DNA of 64,000 bases from Linyphia triangularis. Taxonomy: Eukaryota > Arthropoda > Arachnida > Araneae > Linyphiidae. Position numbers and translations under genes: made by a program. The notes beneath the pieces were generated by a model that had not been told where the DNA came from, made no database searches, and was given only the letters and a program-made list of their open reading frames with translations. The DNA is taken from positions 6,968,124 to 7,032,123 of the forward strand of contig OZ021723.1 of assembly GCA_963978545.1 (NCBI GenBank), written 5' to 3'. This document shows, piece by piece, positions 13,599 through 27,375 of the stretch (its first letter is position 1; each line of letters opens with the position of its first letter).

Positions 13599-13836
13599 AT
13601 CTTACGTTTTATTCTGTAGACCGTTGGCTGGATTCCTTTACACCAAACAGATTCCGTTAGTCCGCCAAATCGGTCTGTCCGGAAGAATGCCCAGTCTTCC
13701 GGCAGCTGATGTTACCCATAGGAAAATCTCAGGAACTAGTCTGAGTAGAACCCTTCAAGGAAGAGGCCAGGTGGTTCAAATGTTTTGTTGATATTAGAGT
13801 GTTCACCAACGGTAGACGGGATAATACGTAAGTATC
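13599..13836. mobile_element. Short TIR element
   Basis: The left end 'cttacgttttattctgtaga' (continuing 'ccgttgg') is inverted at the right end, which reads in reverse 'cttacgtattatcccgtcta' then 'ccgttgg'. The termini resemble those of the element at 49923-50146 (TACTTACGTATTA). It mimics an exon because a T-tract plus CAG precedes it and 'atac|gtaagt' ends it, and a 63-codon frame lies within; the inverted repeat explains these features better. Confidence 0.55.
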
Positions 13837-14029
13837 GTTTCTTCAAATGTACAATATTTTGGTGAACCAAAATAATTTTGTTACAAATTATTGGGATTTA
13901 TTATTAGATTATTTAATGATAATTTTTCTGCCTGTGAGTTTTGGGAATAAATTTGATGCAAAGTTATTTAAACGCAATGAAGGGCTTTATTGAGCATACT
14001 CAAATAAGCCATTTACTTTATTTTAAATT

Positions 14030-14165
14030 CAGTATGCTATATTTTACATTCTATATGCTATAGTTTTCATACTATATGCTATATTTGCATACTATATGCT
14101 ATATTTGCATACTATATGCTATATTTGCATACTATATGCTATATTTTACATACTAAACTCTATAT
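14030..14165 (+). repeat. 20-bp AT-rich tandem repeat
   Basis: About six copies of 'catactatatgctatatttg' with small length variants are present. Confidence 0.85.
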
Positions 14166-15050
14166 TTTTCATCCTATTTGATATGCATCTCACATACTTT
14201 ATATATGTACTAGATTTTATGGCTTAGAAGAAGTTTGTATTTGATCAAATCAATTTTTAAAAAAAACACATTCATTTCAAATTTCGTTAAAAAAAAATTC
14301 GTCTTCTTGTTTGTCAAATCTTATTCATATTGCCCAACTGATAAAAGACATTTTATTATTTCATCGAACAGATCTATATGCATAAATGATTATTGGAATA
14401 AGTAACAGTTTACAGAAAAAACTAAATCGGAGAAAAATGCATAATTTTAAAATTAATTACTGAACAGATATTTTAATCTCCAGTATTCCTTGAAATGGAG
14501 AATCTTGTAAACATGTCACGGTTAAACTTTTTATTTTCCATACCTAGCAACTGCTACATCTCCCAATGTATTCATATTCCAAACAAGTATTATAACTCAT
14601 CCCTTCACATCTAAAAGCCTTAGACTGAATTCGTGCAGAATTCTCCTTTCATAATAGAATCAAATCTTACCATATGCGTAATTCACGGATGTAAAATGGG
14701 AATTGATGCAAGGATGTGCATTTGTGTACTTTCTTCATCTTCTCGTCGCTTCAATTTCCGAGGAAAATATTACAGTTTCCTGAAAAATCTAACGCTCTTT
14801 TGTATTTCTTTGCTGTCTCCTTCAAATCCTTTAATGTGATTAGTTCCGAAAGATGCCAGAGAAAAGTGTTAGCGATTTGAATATTTAAGCATGTTGAATG
14901 CTTAAGACAAGAAAAATGCTTAAGACACTCATTAGGAGGTCTTAGTATATTAATTTAAAAATTGTTATGTTATTACAAACTAATTTATTATTTTGAGAAT
15001 AAGTTGAGATGTAATTATTTCTATTTCAAAATATAATAAGTAGTAAATAT
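14166..15050. other. AT-rich spacer
   Basis: No gene or element is recognised. The frame 14633-14839 has no visible domain. Confidence 0.5.
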
Positions 15051-15054
15051 GATG

Positions 15055-15545
15055 ACGTCCAATAATATGATGATATCATATAAATATGGTGAAGTTTAAA
15101 AATATGATGATGTATAGTAATATATGAAGACAAACAGAAAATATGATGGTGTATAATGTAAATGCTGATGTCCAATAAATATGATAATATCCAAAAAATG
15201 ATATCCAAGATTTCCAATAAATAGATGATGTCCAATAAATATGATGATGTTTAATAATATATGAAGACAAACAGAAAATATGATGGTGTAGGTGTATAAT
15301 GTAAATGTTGATGTCCAATAAATATGATAATATCCAATAAATGATGTCCAAGATTTCCAATAAATAGATGATGTCCAATAAATATGATGATGTATAATAA
15401 TATATGAAGACAAACAGAAAATATGATGGTGTATAATGTAAATGTTGATGTCCAATAAATATGATAATATCCAATAAATGATATCCAAGATTTCCAATAA
15501 ATAGATGATGTCCAATAAATATGATGATGTTTAATAAATATGGTT
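15055..15545 (+). repeat. 137-143-bp tandem repeat
   Basis: The marker 'gaagacaaacagaaaatatg' recurs at 15126, 15263 and 15406. Each unit is itself built from 'aatatgatgatgtccaata' variants. The long minus-strand frames (15076-15612, 15096-15515) are low-complexity readings of this array. Confidence 0.85.
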
Positions 15546-17053
15546 GCCTAATATATATGATATAACAGAGTGGTAGCTTCAGTCCATTTTTAGAGAAAGA
15601 AATTGGACACAATCTTAAGTTTTATGAAGTTAGTTAAAATTTTAGAAATGGGTTAATTTTTTACATTTTATGAAAAAAGAACAGCAAACTCTTTTGCATC
15701 AAAGAGATTAAGAAATAAAAAAAATAAAATAATAATTTATGATTAAAGAATTATTCTTCTATCATCATACAGATTTTTTTCCCCACCCTACACAATTATT
15801 TCTTTATATACAGTATGAATCACAAGAGAAGTGGACTTTAAAACTAATTATTTAAGTGAATTTATTGATAGAGACTTAAAAAAACTTGAAACTTCTATTT
15901 TAAACACTCGGAAACTCCCAAGACAGCTGCCATATAATTTTACTCTTCAAACATATTTCTAAGTCTTTCATAGAGAATTTCTATGGTTAAACTTTGAAGT
16001 CCCTTGAGAAGCAAGGAATTCTACTCCCAAAAGAATAACATCGTATCGTATTAAAGTTGTTATAAAATCCTATTCTGACTTGGAGCTCAGACTCTAAACT
16101 TCATGGAATTCAATGTATTTGACGTCCCATCATATATTTTGACAATCTTTTTGAAGCAGCCCTATTTTCAAATGCGTTTCTTTCCCGGAAAATTTTATAA
16201 TCCCGATAGACTATGCTTTTTAATAGTAAGAAAGCCATAGTGCAAGTTTGTAAATATATAGCAAAAGTGCTACCTTATAACACAATTATACATATTACGT
16301 TTCAATGAATTCCTGAATATTTGCCTATTAACGGATTTTCTAAGGAATTTACTTGCATTTTTATATCATACTTATAAGTAGCTTAAGAAATATAACTTTT
16401 GTTTGTCTCAATATAAGAATAAGAACTTACATGATAATATACCAATATAGATGGAGGCAACAAAATATTTATTTCGTCTAACCTTAAGTCCAAAAACATA
16501 AAAGAATTTCAAAATAAAAAATCCACCATTATATTATGTTTTAAAATTGAAAGTCAAGTCATGTTTTTACATACCGATTGAACAATTAAAAAAATTTGGA
16601 GGTAATTTTTTTTGAGCATTATAATTCTTCTTTTGTTCTTTCGCTAGAAGTTTTCTAATTTTCTTTTGTGTTTGGCTATTAAAAAACAACAAATAACTTT
16701 AAGTTAGAGAACTTTATTCATATTAAGAATTATTACGAACAAACACCATCGGTAAATATCCATTAATTAGGGAACAATCAATCATATAAGTCTTAATACA
16801 GTCAAATAGCTTTAAAAAAAAAAAACGCATTTCGAAACATAAAATGGAATTTCTATAAATAAGGATTCATTTTGCTTAACATTTAGATTTCAGCTGTTAT
16901 TTAATGAAACATTTATTATTAAAATAATAATTTCTTATTTAAAGAAGCTTTTCTTTTTATTTAAAAAAAAAAGTTTCGAAATCCTACTACTGTATTTAAA
17001 CTATTGTAATAACTCTTATGCTTGATCAAGTAATAACTTTGATTAATGAAGTA
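15546..17053. other. AT-rich spacer
   Basis: I see no exon, RNA gene or bounded repeat here. Confidence 0.5.
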
Positions 17054-18212
17054 TTTATAATAATAAAACAAGCTGTTTGTCTGTTTGTGACTCTGTGGAT
17101 CTAAAGAAACGTACTTAAATTTGGAGTAAAGCTCTGAAATTTTCAACACAAGAAGTTTTGGCCTTCAAATTGTATACATGTGAAACAGAATGTTAACATT
17201 TTAATTAGTTCTGATTTTAACTAATTTTTTTTTACAAAGTGATTTTAAACAGATATACAGCTCAGAAAATTTTCAACATAAGTAGTTTTAGCCTTCTTAT
17301 TGGACTTTTGAAAAACAGAATTTTAAGTTTTTATTTATATCTTTTTTAATTAATTTTTTAATTAATTAATATTATTTTACAAAACGATTTCTAATAGGGC
17401 TACAGCTCTTAAACTTTCAACATGAGTAGTTTTGGCCTTTTAAATGAACTTTTGAAAAACAGATTTTTAAGTTTTTATTGAGATCTCTTTTAATTAATTA
17501 ATATATATTTTACAATAACGATTTCTAATAGGGCTACAGCTCTGAAATTTTCAACATTAATTCATTCTTTTTTTAAATAATTAACAGTTATTTTACAAAA
17601 CAATTTCTAATTGGGCTACAGTTCTGAGATTTTCAACACAAGTAGATTTGGCCTTTTAATTGGACTTTTGACAAAAAGAATATTAAAATTTTAATTAATT
17701 TTTTAATTACCATTTTCAGAAAAAGCGACTTATAATAGGCCTAGAGCTCTGAAAGTTTCAACATAAGTAGTTTTGGCCTTTTAATTTTGCTTTCCACAAA
17801 CAAGTGCTAAAATAATCTTTAAGGGGTGTTGTATTATTGTATTAAAAGGGATTTTTTTTCTCGACAGGAGAGAGGCTTTTAATATTAAGGCTTTATGTAG
17901 CAAATAGGTTTTAGTGAGTGAAACGAGTTTATGCTTACGCAGCAAATGAACCTTTCAGCGAGCGAATCGAGTTTATGCTTGCATAGCAATGAACCTTTCA
18001 ACGAGTGTAGTAAGCCTGTGCTTATGAGTCAATGATCTTTTCAGCGAACGAAGGGAGCTCGATTTTGCATAGCGATGAACCTTCCTCCTAGCTTAGTGCC
18101 AAATAACTGGGACCTATACACCAATGACAGGTTTTCGCAACGCGTGGCCTCACAGCTAGCTTAAATATTACACATGTTAAAATTTCGTAGCGAATCACGG
18201 GTATTCAGCTGG
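17054..18212 (+). mobile_element. Non-autonomous Helitron-like element, copy 2
   Basis: It has the same internal repeats and 3' region as copy 1. The 5' end has decayed from TC to TT ('tttataataataaaa'), and the 3' end is CAGCTGG followed by T, still fitting CTRR. It is non-coding. Confidence 0.65.
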
Positions 18213-20400
18213 TATTAAATATTATGCAAGTACTACATGGAACATTATATTAAATATTACATTAAAATTTTTATGAAATATTATTTTAAATATTACATTA
18301 ACATTTTTATGAAATGTTATATTAAATAACATATTAAAAATATATCATCTGTATCATTAAAAACTATATTTAATATTATATTAAGTTACGCTTAATACCT
18401 TTCAATATGAATAAAGGCTTTTAAATACAATATTTAAACACTATGTAGAGATTAAACGATGAAACCCCAAATAAAAATAATTATATTAGATTCTCAGAGT
18501 GGTAAGGACACATTTTCAGACAGAAACTGTCTCTAAATAAAACGGTACCATAGCAGAGTTTCTTCAGTCATACATTAATTTTCGGATTTAATATAATAGC
18601 TTTCCGCCAGGCCATCCATTAGCTGTAAAAAACAGATAATGTGTCGAGTTTTATTTGAAAACATTTCCCAAACTCGTAAAAGCGCATATTCATTTCAAAA
18701 TAAAAATTCTTTTGAAATGGTAATCTGGCCTTATGCCCAATGCTGAATAAAGTATCGTGAGATATTTTATAAAGCTCAAACATGTGTAGGGTATATATGG
18801 TACTAATGAAAAACATAAATTTCTTCCACTTTTTTATAAGTACTATGTGGACGAAAAGGGGTATTTTTTCATAGTTTATTTTAGTTAAAATTTTTTTTAC
18901 TAAATGCATCGATTTGTTTTGAATTTTTAGCAACATTACTTAAAAATGGAAGCTTCTAAATTTTCCTCATAATTTCTTATCTTAGCCAGAAAGTCACACA
19001 GTTCATTTCAAGAGTATCCTAGTTTTGTTAAACTGTATCCTTAATATGGAGAACTTTGCAAAAGGGTATTTGATCAAAGGATTATCAGATATATTTGTTA
19101 TTTCCACCTAACTAAATTACCTCCTAACCAACTAGAAGTTAGTTAAGTGCTAAATAAGTAAGTTAGTTCACCAACTTTTAACTAAACTAACTAACACAGT
19201 AAATAAATTTTTATGAAGTTACACTTGATAAAGAACATATGAACAAACGAAGATGCAACAAATTTGAAGTTACATAATGCGAAAGGTTAAAAAATTTAAT
19301 TGATTTAATAAATTTATTCATTAATAGAAAAATCGTAAACGAGTTTATAAATTTATGCATAGCAAAACAAAACCGTTAAAATTTAGAATAAAATGTCGAA
19401 TACTCCAAATGTATGTCTTATTACTTCCAATGTAAAAGAACGTTGCAAAACTATACGGCTGAATATTGGTACCAAATATTTGTTTATATATATATAAAAA
19501 ATAAGATTAAGAAATTGGATACTACACCTTAAACAACATAAATAACAGTAATTCAATAAATTTCTTCTGATAATATTTTTTAATACATTGAAAAATCTAA
19601 ATTCAAGTTATATTTGGGTGGCATTACACAGTTGTAGTGAAAACTCTAGAATACTTAAATTAAATCGTAATGTTATTCTTTCTTAGAAAAGCCACTGTTT
19701 TATTTTATTTATTTATTGTATTTCCAGATTACTCCGTTTTAGTCCTTATCAATTTAAAGACGATGGCGGTCAAAATCGCGCAGTTTATTTTATGGTAAAG
19801 TCGATATCTTTCGAAGTATTTGTTGCAGTCAGTTTTAATAAATTGTCCAAATGAAAGATTCAATTAAGTTACTCCTGTATTTATTCTTGATGAAAACCAC
19901 CTCGCTGAAAACTTCTTCATATAGTTTCTTCGGGCTTCTTATTTTCTAAACTATATAAGAAAATTTTCTCGTGATGTTTCTCAGATAGAGCTTAGTTCAA
20001 TCTCATTAGGTTTCATACAAAAAATTATCCATCTCCATTAAAACTAGGGGTGTGGAACAACGCACAACTTTCAATTACACTGCATAATATTGGTCAATGC
20101 AGTAAAATTTAACATGGTGTAACTTACCATTTCTTATTTTCACTCATTAAAATAAAAATGGCAATTTTGGCAATATTTCTGTTTATAATTTTTACATGAG
20201 CAAAAAGTAAAAAACAAAAAAATAAATAAATAAGAGGGGGAAAAAAAAAGGAGAAAAAAAAAACATGCCAAAATGAAATTGGTGGTTTTATTCGATAGAC
20301 ATTAAATTGTTCTTGCTTGTACGTAAAACGCAAAAATCGTTGATGGACGATGTTCAAGGAAAGAGTGCTCTGTGTTAAATGCGCTCGTTTTTCTACTTTT
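18213..20400. other. AT-rich spacer
   Basis: Near 18235-18350 there are loose repeats of 'ttaaatattacattaa'. The minus-strand frames 18619-18936 and 20124-20357 have no recognised domain. Otherwise I see nothing. Confidence 0.5.
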
Positions 20401-20401
20401 T

Positions 20402-20735
20402 ACACTTTTATAGCAGTTTTATGAGAATTTCGGAGGTGAGAATGTTTAGAACACCTTCAGAGGCATTACCACAGCGATTTTTAACAAAATCGTTAGAGCC
20501 GTTTTGTAGCAATTACTGAAAAACATGATTTTTTCAATGGCAGCTGCCTTAAGCTCATGCGCAATTTTGACGAAAACCTTAATGGTAGATCCTTGGATCA
20601 TCACCAACCCGCACATTAAATTTGAAAAGCTTAGGTCAATTTGTTGGGGAGTTTTGCTGACAACAGACACACATACATTTTTTCTATATCACTTTTTTGA
20701 AAACAGGATGTTCCAAAACGTGTAAAAATGTAAAA
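20402..20735 (-). repeat. Interspersed repeat R6, copy on minus strand
   Basis: The reverse complement matches 55775-56115 closely, for example 'acacgttttggaacat', 'aaggttttcgtcaaaat' and 'gctgccattgaaaaaa'. The frames 20446-20670 and 20525-20725 belong to this repeat and are not genes. Confidence 0.7.
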
Positions 20736-22210
20736 GAGATTAAAAAAAAAAAAAAAAAAATATCGAATTTTTTTTTACCGATTGCTATACTTTTATTAGC
20801 CTATGTATACATATGATTTTATACATTAAGACGTCACAGTCAATTGATATATGAAATAAAATATGCGTTTCTTTTTGGGGAAATAAATATTTTAAGTGAG
20901 GTCCATTTCAAGGTTTTTTGTCAATGTCTGGTTTGATAGGAGTGTCGTTAAGATAATTAGTAATTGCTTACTTGAGGTCTATAAAATAGAATAAAACGAA
21001 GATTAACTTTCAGACGGTTAAAAATAAAAACATAAATTCACTTTATCTATTGACATATTAAGTTTCCGAGCTATTTGGTTTTTGTTTACCAAGCACTTAA
21101 AAATAATGAAAAAGTAATGTAAAAGAAGCTTTTGCAATTTTTTTTATTCAACTTAAAGTATTACATTTCTTAAAATCTTTATTTTGGCAATAGCTTTTAT
21201 CTTCCGGCTTAGGAGAAAATGATACTCTTTGTTAAATGTGAAAGTAATGTAAAAAAAAAAAGTTTAGACATAAAAATAGATGGCTTTATGTATGTTAATA
21301 TTTTCTTTAATGAAATGAGCCTATTTTATACAAAATTACTTGCACGGTTATTTTAAAAAAAAAAAAAAAAAAAAAAACCGATAAGTTTGAATATTTAAAC
21401 TTTTTATTGTAATTCTTAGAAAGTATCATTTAGCCGTGTTTGAACGAGATTTTCAGAAGTATATTAATTCCACTATATATCAGATAGAGGGGATCAATTA
21501 CACTAACACCATTAACATTCTTAAAAACAAGTCGATTAACAATACATTAAAATTTGAATGCCAAATCAGACGTGTCAAGATGGTTTTGAAAGCTTTTAAT
21601 GCAATTAATTACTTTTACTTGATGTCAAAACATAGAATTAATAAAAGTGATTATTTAAGAGTTTGAACAAAGAAATGAAATTGATCCAATTAAAATAAGC
21701 AAATTAACATTTTGGGACACAAAAATTTTGCATCTTTTTTCCTACATTCATATCTAACCAAAGTTGAAGCTTTTCGTGACTGGGAAGCAGTTGAATACTT
21801 TAAGAAAAATTCACTAGATAACTCTTGAAAAAAAAAAATTAGTATTATATATATAATAAAAAAAAAAAAAAAAAGTTTGAAAATGTTGTAAAAACTACAA
21901 AATGTTTCAATTGAGCTATGCTGTACCTGAAAATGATGGTTTTATTGAAAACATCATTTTGTAGTTTGCGTAACATGTTAGGAACATTATTATTATTATT
22001 TTTTTTTAATTTTTTGATCAACAGCGCCAACTATTGGTAAACTTTGTAACTATTTTTGAAATTCATTGGGACAGAATGTTCTATTTTTCCAAGTAAAATG
22101 CCACACATGGTATTGGGCAAAAATAATAATTGGATTTAACAAGAGACATAGATTGTTGAGATTTATTCACAATATAAATATTTGTCTTTCTGTTTTATAC
22201 ATGCAAAATT
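20736..22210. other. AT-rich spacer with homopolymer A-tracts
   Basis: A-runs occur at about 20743, 21356 and 21858. No feature is recognised; the frame 21436-21666 lacks a visible domain. Confidence 0.5.
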
Positions 22211-22976
22211 CAGGGTGGTCAAAAAGTAGCTTTACCAATGTATGGATCTCTAGCGGCCGTTCCGTTCTACAGATCAAGATAAAATTTCAGTATATTTATT
22301 CAGAGGTATAAGCTCAAGATTCTATGAATGGCAGCAAAATGGCACTCACGCTTACGGTTATAATTACAGAAAGTCGAAATTTTTGAATGGCAACACACAT
22401 TTTTTCTCTTCGCAAAATAATCAGCACATGCGAAAACCCTAAAAAGCTTTGAACGGTACGTGTATCACAAAAAACGGACGCGTTATGCACGCACAAAAAA
22501 AAAACAGTTCTGCGAACGGCCAACAGAAACGCAATCGAGGCGCACGGTGGAACTTTGCATAGGACAGAGGCCAAAGTTCACATGGGTGCCATGACAGGCA
22601 ATTTTATCGGTTTTCTACACGGAATATCTGGAAAGCGGCCTCCGTGTGCACCGATCGTGATTTTGTTGGCAGTTCGCAGAGCTTTTTTTACGGGTGCATT
22701 TTTTGTGATATACCTACCGTTCCAACGCTTTTTAGGGTTTTCGTATGCGCAGATCATTTTGCGACGTGAAAAAATGGGTGTTGCCATTCGAAAATTTCGA
22801 GAGTTTCTGTAACTATAACCGTGACCGTGAGTGGCATTTTGTTGCCATTCAAAGAATCTCGAGTTCATACCTCTGAATAACAATACCTGAAATCGCATCT
22901 CTATCTATTGAACGGAACGGCCGCTAGAGATCCATATATTGGCAAAGTTACTTTTTGATCACCCTGTGTAATGTAA
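22211..22976. mobile_element. Long-TIR DNA element, copy 2
   Basis: It starts 'cagggtggtcaaaaagtag' and ends with the inverted 'ctttttgatcaccctg'. The arms are complementary over most of their length ('atggatctctagcggccgtt' inside both arms). It is homologous to 5672-6375. No transposase and no obvious target duplication are seen. The frames 22314-22574, 22555-22812 and 22578-22898 are palindrome by-products. Confidence 0.75.
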
Positions 22977-23250
22977 TTTCGTTTCTAACTTATGTAAAGA
23001 CAAAATACATAAAAATCGATGCACAAGTTAAAAATTTAATCTTCCATTATTAAATAGTTATGGATTTCAGTTTGAAACGGTATCGAATCTGTTTTTTTAT
23101 TTTTTTTCTGTTTTTTTATTTTTTTAGGTTTGTTAAAGGAAATTGTTCTTTTTTTTGTGTTCTGTTGCTTTTGAAACTGTAGGAAACAGTTTCTTAATTT
23201 GAAACACGCTCGCATTGTAGCGCAGTCCATCGCTATTTGGATTTTTTTTT

Positions 23251-23684
23251 AACTAGATGAGTAAAATTTCTTTTCATTTCTATAATTTCTTTTTCTAAAG
23301 CATTTGAACATGTTAATATGATATATATTTGCTTAAAGAAATATATTTACAAAGTTAAATATAACAACCTACTCCAAATCCCAACAATAAACATTTTTTA
23401 AAAATAATTCCCTCCTTTAGAAATTCATATTTATGCACTATCACAAAAATCAAAAATGTTAATCACAAAAAAATAAATCAAGTTTATAATATCGCGTCCT
23501 CAATTTCCGAGTAGAAATCTACGTTTTTGAAGAGAATATCTACGAGCCCTGTTTCAAATCATTTTTGAAATTATAATGACAAAAAAAAATTAGATAAAAA
23601 CTTATTCCAGGAAGAAAAATTTTAATAATCGACTAAAGTCTGATATGCAGTTTACCCTAGGACTTAACTTCAAGACCATTACAA

Positions 23685-23717
<33 letters not shown>

Positions 23718-24605
23718 AACTAGATGAGTAAAATTTCTTTTCATTTCTCTAATTTATTTTTCTAAAGCATTTGAATATATTAATATAATATATATTTGTT
23801 TAAAGAAAAATATTTACAAAGTTAAATACAACAGCCTACTCCAAATCCCAACAATAAATTTTTTAAAAAAATTATTCCCTCCTTTATAAATTCTTATTTA
23901 TGCAGTATCACAAAAATCAAAAATGTTAATCACAAAAAATTAAATCAAGTTTTTAATATCGCGTCCTCAATTTCCGAGTAGAAATCTACGTTTTTGAAGA
24001 GAATATCGACGAGCCCTGTTTCAAATCATTTTTGAAATTATAATGAAAAAAAAAAAAAATGTAGATAAAAATTTATTCCAGGAAGAAAAATTTTAATAAT
24101 CGGCTAAAGTCTGATATGCAGTTTACCCTAGGACTTAACTTCAAGACCATTACAATTTTTTTTTTTTTTTTTTGAACTAGATGAGTAAAATTTCTTTTCA
24201 TTTCTATAATTTATTTTTCTAAAGCATTTGAATATATTAATATAATATATATTTGTTTAAAGAAAAATATTTACAAAGTTAAATACAACAGCCTACTCCA
24301 AATCCCAACAATAAATTTTTTAAAAATATTATTCCCTCCTTTATAAATTCATATTTATGCAGTATCACAAAAATCAAAAATGTTAATCACAAAAAATTAA
24401 ATCAAGTTTTTAATATCACGTCCTCAATTTCCGAGTAGAAATCTACGTTTTTGAAGAGAATATCGACGAGCCCTGTTTCAAATCATTTTTGAAATTATAA
24501 TGAAAAAAAAAATTTAGATAAAAACTTATTCCAGGAAGAAAAATTTTAGTAATCGGCTAAAGTCTGATATGCAGTTTACCCTAGGACTTAACTTCAAGAC
24601 CATTA

Positions 24606-24641
<36 letters not shown>

Positions 24642-25097
24642 AACTAGATGAGTAAAATTTCTTTTCATTTCTCTAATTTATTTTTCTAAAGCATTTGAAT
24701 ATATTAATATAATAAATATTTGTTTAAAGAAAAATATTTACAAAGTTAAATACAACAGCCTACTCCAAATCCCAACAATAAATTTTTTAAAAATATTATT
24801 CCCTCCTTTATAAATTCATATTTATGCAGTATCACAAAAATCAAAAATGTTAATCACAAAAAATTAAATCAAGTTTTTAATATCACGTCCTCAATTTCCG
24901 AGTAGAAATCTACGTTTTTGAAGAGAATATCTACGAGCCCTATTTCAAATCATTTTTGAAATTATAATGAAAAAAAAAAAAAAAATTAGACAAAAACTTA
25001 TCCCAGAAAGAAAATTTTAATAATCGGCTTAAGTCCGATAGACAGTTTACCCTGGGACTTAGCTTCAAGACCATTACAAAGTTTTTTTTTTTTTTTT
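23251..25097 (-). repeat. Tandem array of about 460-bp units separated by poly(T)
   Basis: The marker 'aactagatgagtaaaatttc' starts at 23251, 23718, 24175 and 24642. Each junction between units is a run of 16 to 37 T; on the minus strand each unit therefore ends in poly(A). Units share long near-identical stretches such as 'ttccgagtagaaatctacgt'. A diverged piece of the unit (about 25318-25400) lies beyond the array, after about 220 bp of unrelated GC-richer sequence. Confidence 0.85.
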
Positions 25098-26419
25098 AAT
25101 TTTAGTTTTATAAAACATCGATACATCAATACAACTGAACAACATCAGCATACATCTCTTTTTATACAAGCAGGGGGAGCATGCGCATGCCAACACAATG
25201 CCTTTCCTGCGCATGCCTAAACATTAAGTGGGAACGGACACCGGACCACACTTTTTACCAATTGAAAACAATACCCTTGGGCTTAAGGCCCAGGGTAATA
25301 AAGCCAGGGTAAAAACCTCTATTTCTGAGTGCGGAAGTTTATATTTTTTAAGAGAATATCTATGAATGTTATTTGAAATCATTTTTGAAATTATATGAGG
25401 AACAAGTAATAGATTTCAAAGCGAATATCTTCTTAGTAGATAAATTATTGCCATAAACTCAACTCATATTCTGGACGTAAGATAAAGCCCTTTCATAAAA
25501 ATATCTTCCTATTTCTGTATAGACTACGCATATAAATGTATATCATGATTTCACATTTATTTTCTAAAGAATTTAAAAGAACTAACTAAACATTTTTCAG
25601 CGAAATATTCATTGAAATGCATATACCACTGGCATTGAGTTGATGAATATTTTAAGAGAGTTTTTATATCCTGGATGATATATATACTTTAGTATCACAT
25701 AAATCTTATGCATACAAAAATATCTTTTTAAAATAAGTGCAGTTTCAAGAAGATTTAAAATGAGTAAATTAAAAAAGAAAAATCATGAATACAATGTTAA
25801 TAGTATTTTAATAATATAACTGAAAAACGCTATTAAAGTTCTTTATTGAATTTTAAATTGAAATGAATACAAATTAAAAAAATAAAATCATACTATCATT
25901 TAAAAACTTTTTTTTTATATATCAAAAGGATTTTGTTAGAGTTGAATTTTGAAAAAATTTATTGTTAGTCTTTAATCTTTATAGAACAACTTTAATACTC
26001 CAAAAAAAATTAGTTCCTATTCAAAGTGTTTGATCTTTTTTCCACTTTACACTCGATAAGAAGATCACGTTCGTAGAATTTAAGAATCTTATCGAAATTA
26101 CGATAATATTTTTTAAATATTTAAACTCTTTTTAAGAATGTGGTTTCCTTATACTAATTCATTAGCGTATGTAATGAAAGGATTGTCATTACTGTTTTAC
26201 TGACATTAAAATTTTTAAAGTATTCCGTTTTAATATTTCATAGGAAATATAATCAGCAATTCATTTAAATAAAACGATATCCGGAAGATTTTTTAAGATT
26301 CCGATATCTGAGAGTGATTTTTAAATATTTTGAAAGGATTTTATAGTCATTTTATACACTAAACTCTACATGCATCTTAACTACAAATATCATACAAGTT
26401 TAAGGAGAGACGGTACCCT
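25098..26419. other. Spacer with one GC-richer insert
   Basis: 25130-25310 is GC-richer ('gcatgcgcatgcc', 'gcttaaggcccagggtaat') and splits the T-tract end of the tandem array from a diverged unit fragment, so it is probably an unclassified insertion. The remainder is AT-rich and featureless. Confidence 0.45.
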
Positions 26420-27375
26420 GAAATTTATAAAAAAATTATTTTGAGTTTACTATAGTTTATTAAAATTTAAATTCTTCTCTTTAAAATGATATCTCATTTG
26501 TAACTATACCTTATTTAGAAGTATTTTTAATAATTTTTTGAAGATAAAATTATGAACTGTTAGTGCAAGTAAGCTTTTCTTTAGAATGCGTTTATCTCAA
26601 AACGACATTTTTCATAACTCATGTACCTTTTTCTCAGAAAATACTTGATATAGAAGCTTAATTCTTTTTTCATCACATTTAGCAGACACTTGTTATGAAG
26701 TTGGTTTTTAATTGTAATGTATTTAATAGTTTTTTTTTTAATGAATTATTGTGTAATTCGATCAAATTTGTTAAAAATCACAATTTTTTTTTTGTGTGTC
26801 GAAATAAGCCAGAACAAAAAATATTAAAAAAATAATAACAAAATCTCACTTCAGTATATACATCAGATACGTAAAAAGAATATGTGAAAAACATTGTAGG
26901 TCGATATCTTGTGCAGTTTCTGAGAAAAAGGTACATGAGTAATGAAAAATGTAATTTTGAGAAAAACGCATTTAAAAAAAAAATATTACTTACACTTATA
27001 TACTAAACTTCAACTTAACTAGACATCACTTAGACGATAGATCGTCACTGTGCTCATAGGTATTTAATCCATTTTGGCGGAGTGAAGACATAATTTTCGC
27101 CAATCCTTACAGCCTTTTGTTCTCTACAGGGTTGTGGTTTGGCGAACATTATGCTTTCACGCCGCCAAAATGGATTAAATACCTATGAGCACTGTGACGA
27201 TCTACAGTCTAAGTGATGTCTAGTTAAGTTGAAGTTTACTATAGTTGCAAAAATTATTAAAAATACTTTTAAATGAGGTATTATTACAAAGGAGATATCA
27301 TTTTAAAGGTAAAAAATCAAATTTTAATAAACAAAGATAAACTCAAAATTGATTTATAATAAAATGTTGGGCACC
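26420..27375. repeat. Large inverted repeat interrupted by a foldback MITE
   Basis: The left arm at about 26420-26665 ('atgcgtttatctcaaaa', 'catgtacctttttctcaga') is inverted in 26915-27375. The right arm is split by the palindromic MITE at 26999-27243; the left arm is continuous at the matching place. No frame is present. The family is unassigned. Confidence 0.7.
26999..27243. mobile_element. 245-bp foldback MITE, copy 1
   Basis: It is a near-perfect palindrome beginning 'tatactaaacttcaactta' and ending with its inverse, with TA at both edges. Arms of about 115 bp surround a short centre ('ttttgttctctacagggttg'). Other copies lie at 38938-39182, 48190-48434 and 52273-52517. It has no coding capacity. 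The TA target suggests a Tc1/mariner-type relationship, which is inference. Confidence 0.85.

Noticed and set aside
13600..13835. Exon-like block with T-tract/CAG before and GTAAGT after
   Set aside because: Its two ends are inverted repeats of one another, so a TIR element explains it; the 63-codon frame is closed before the apparent donor.
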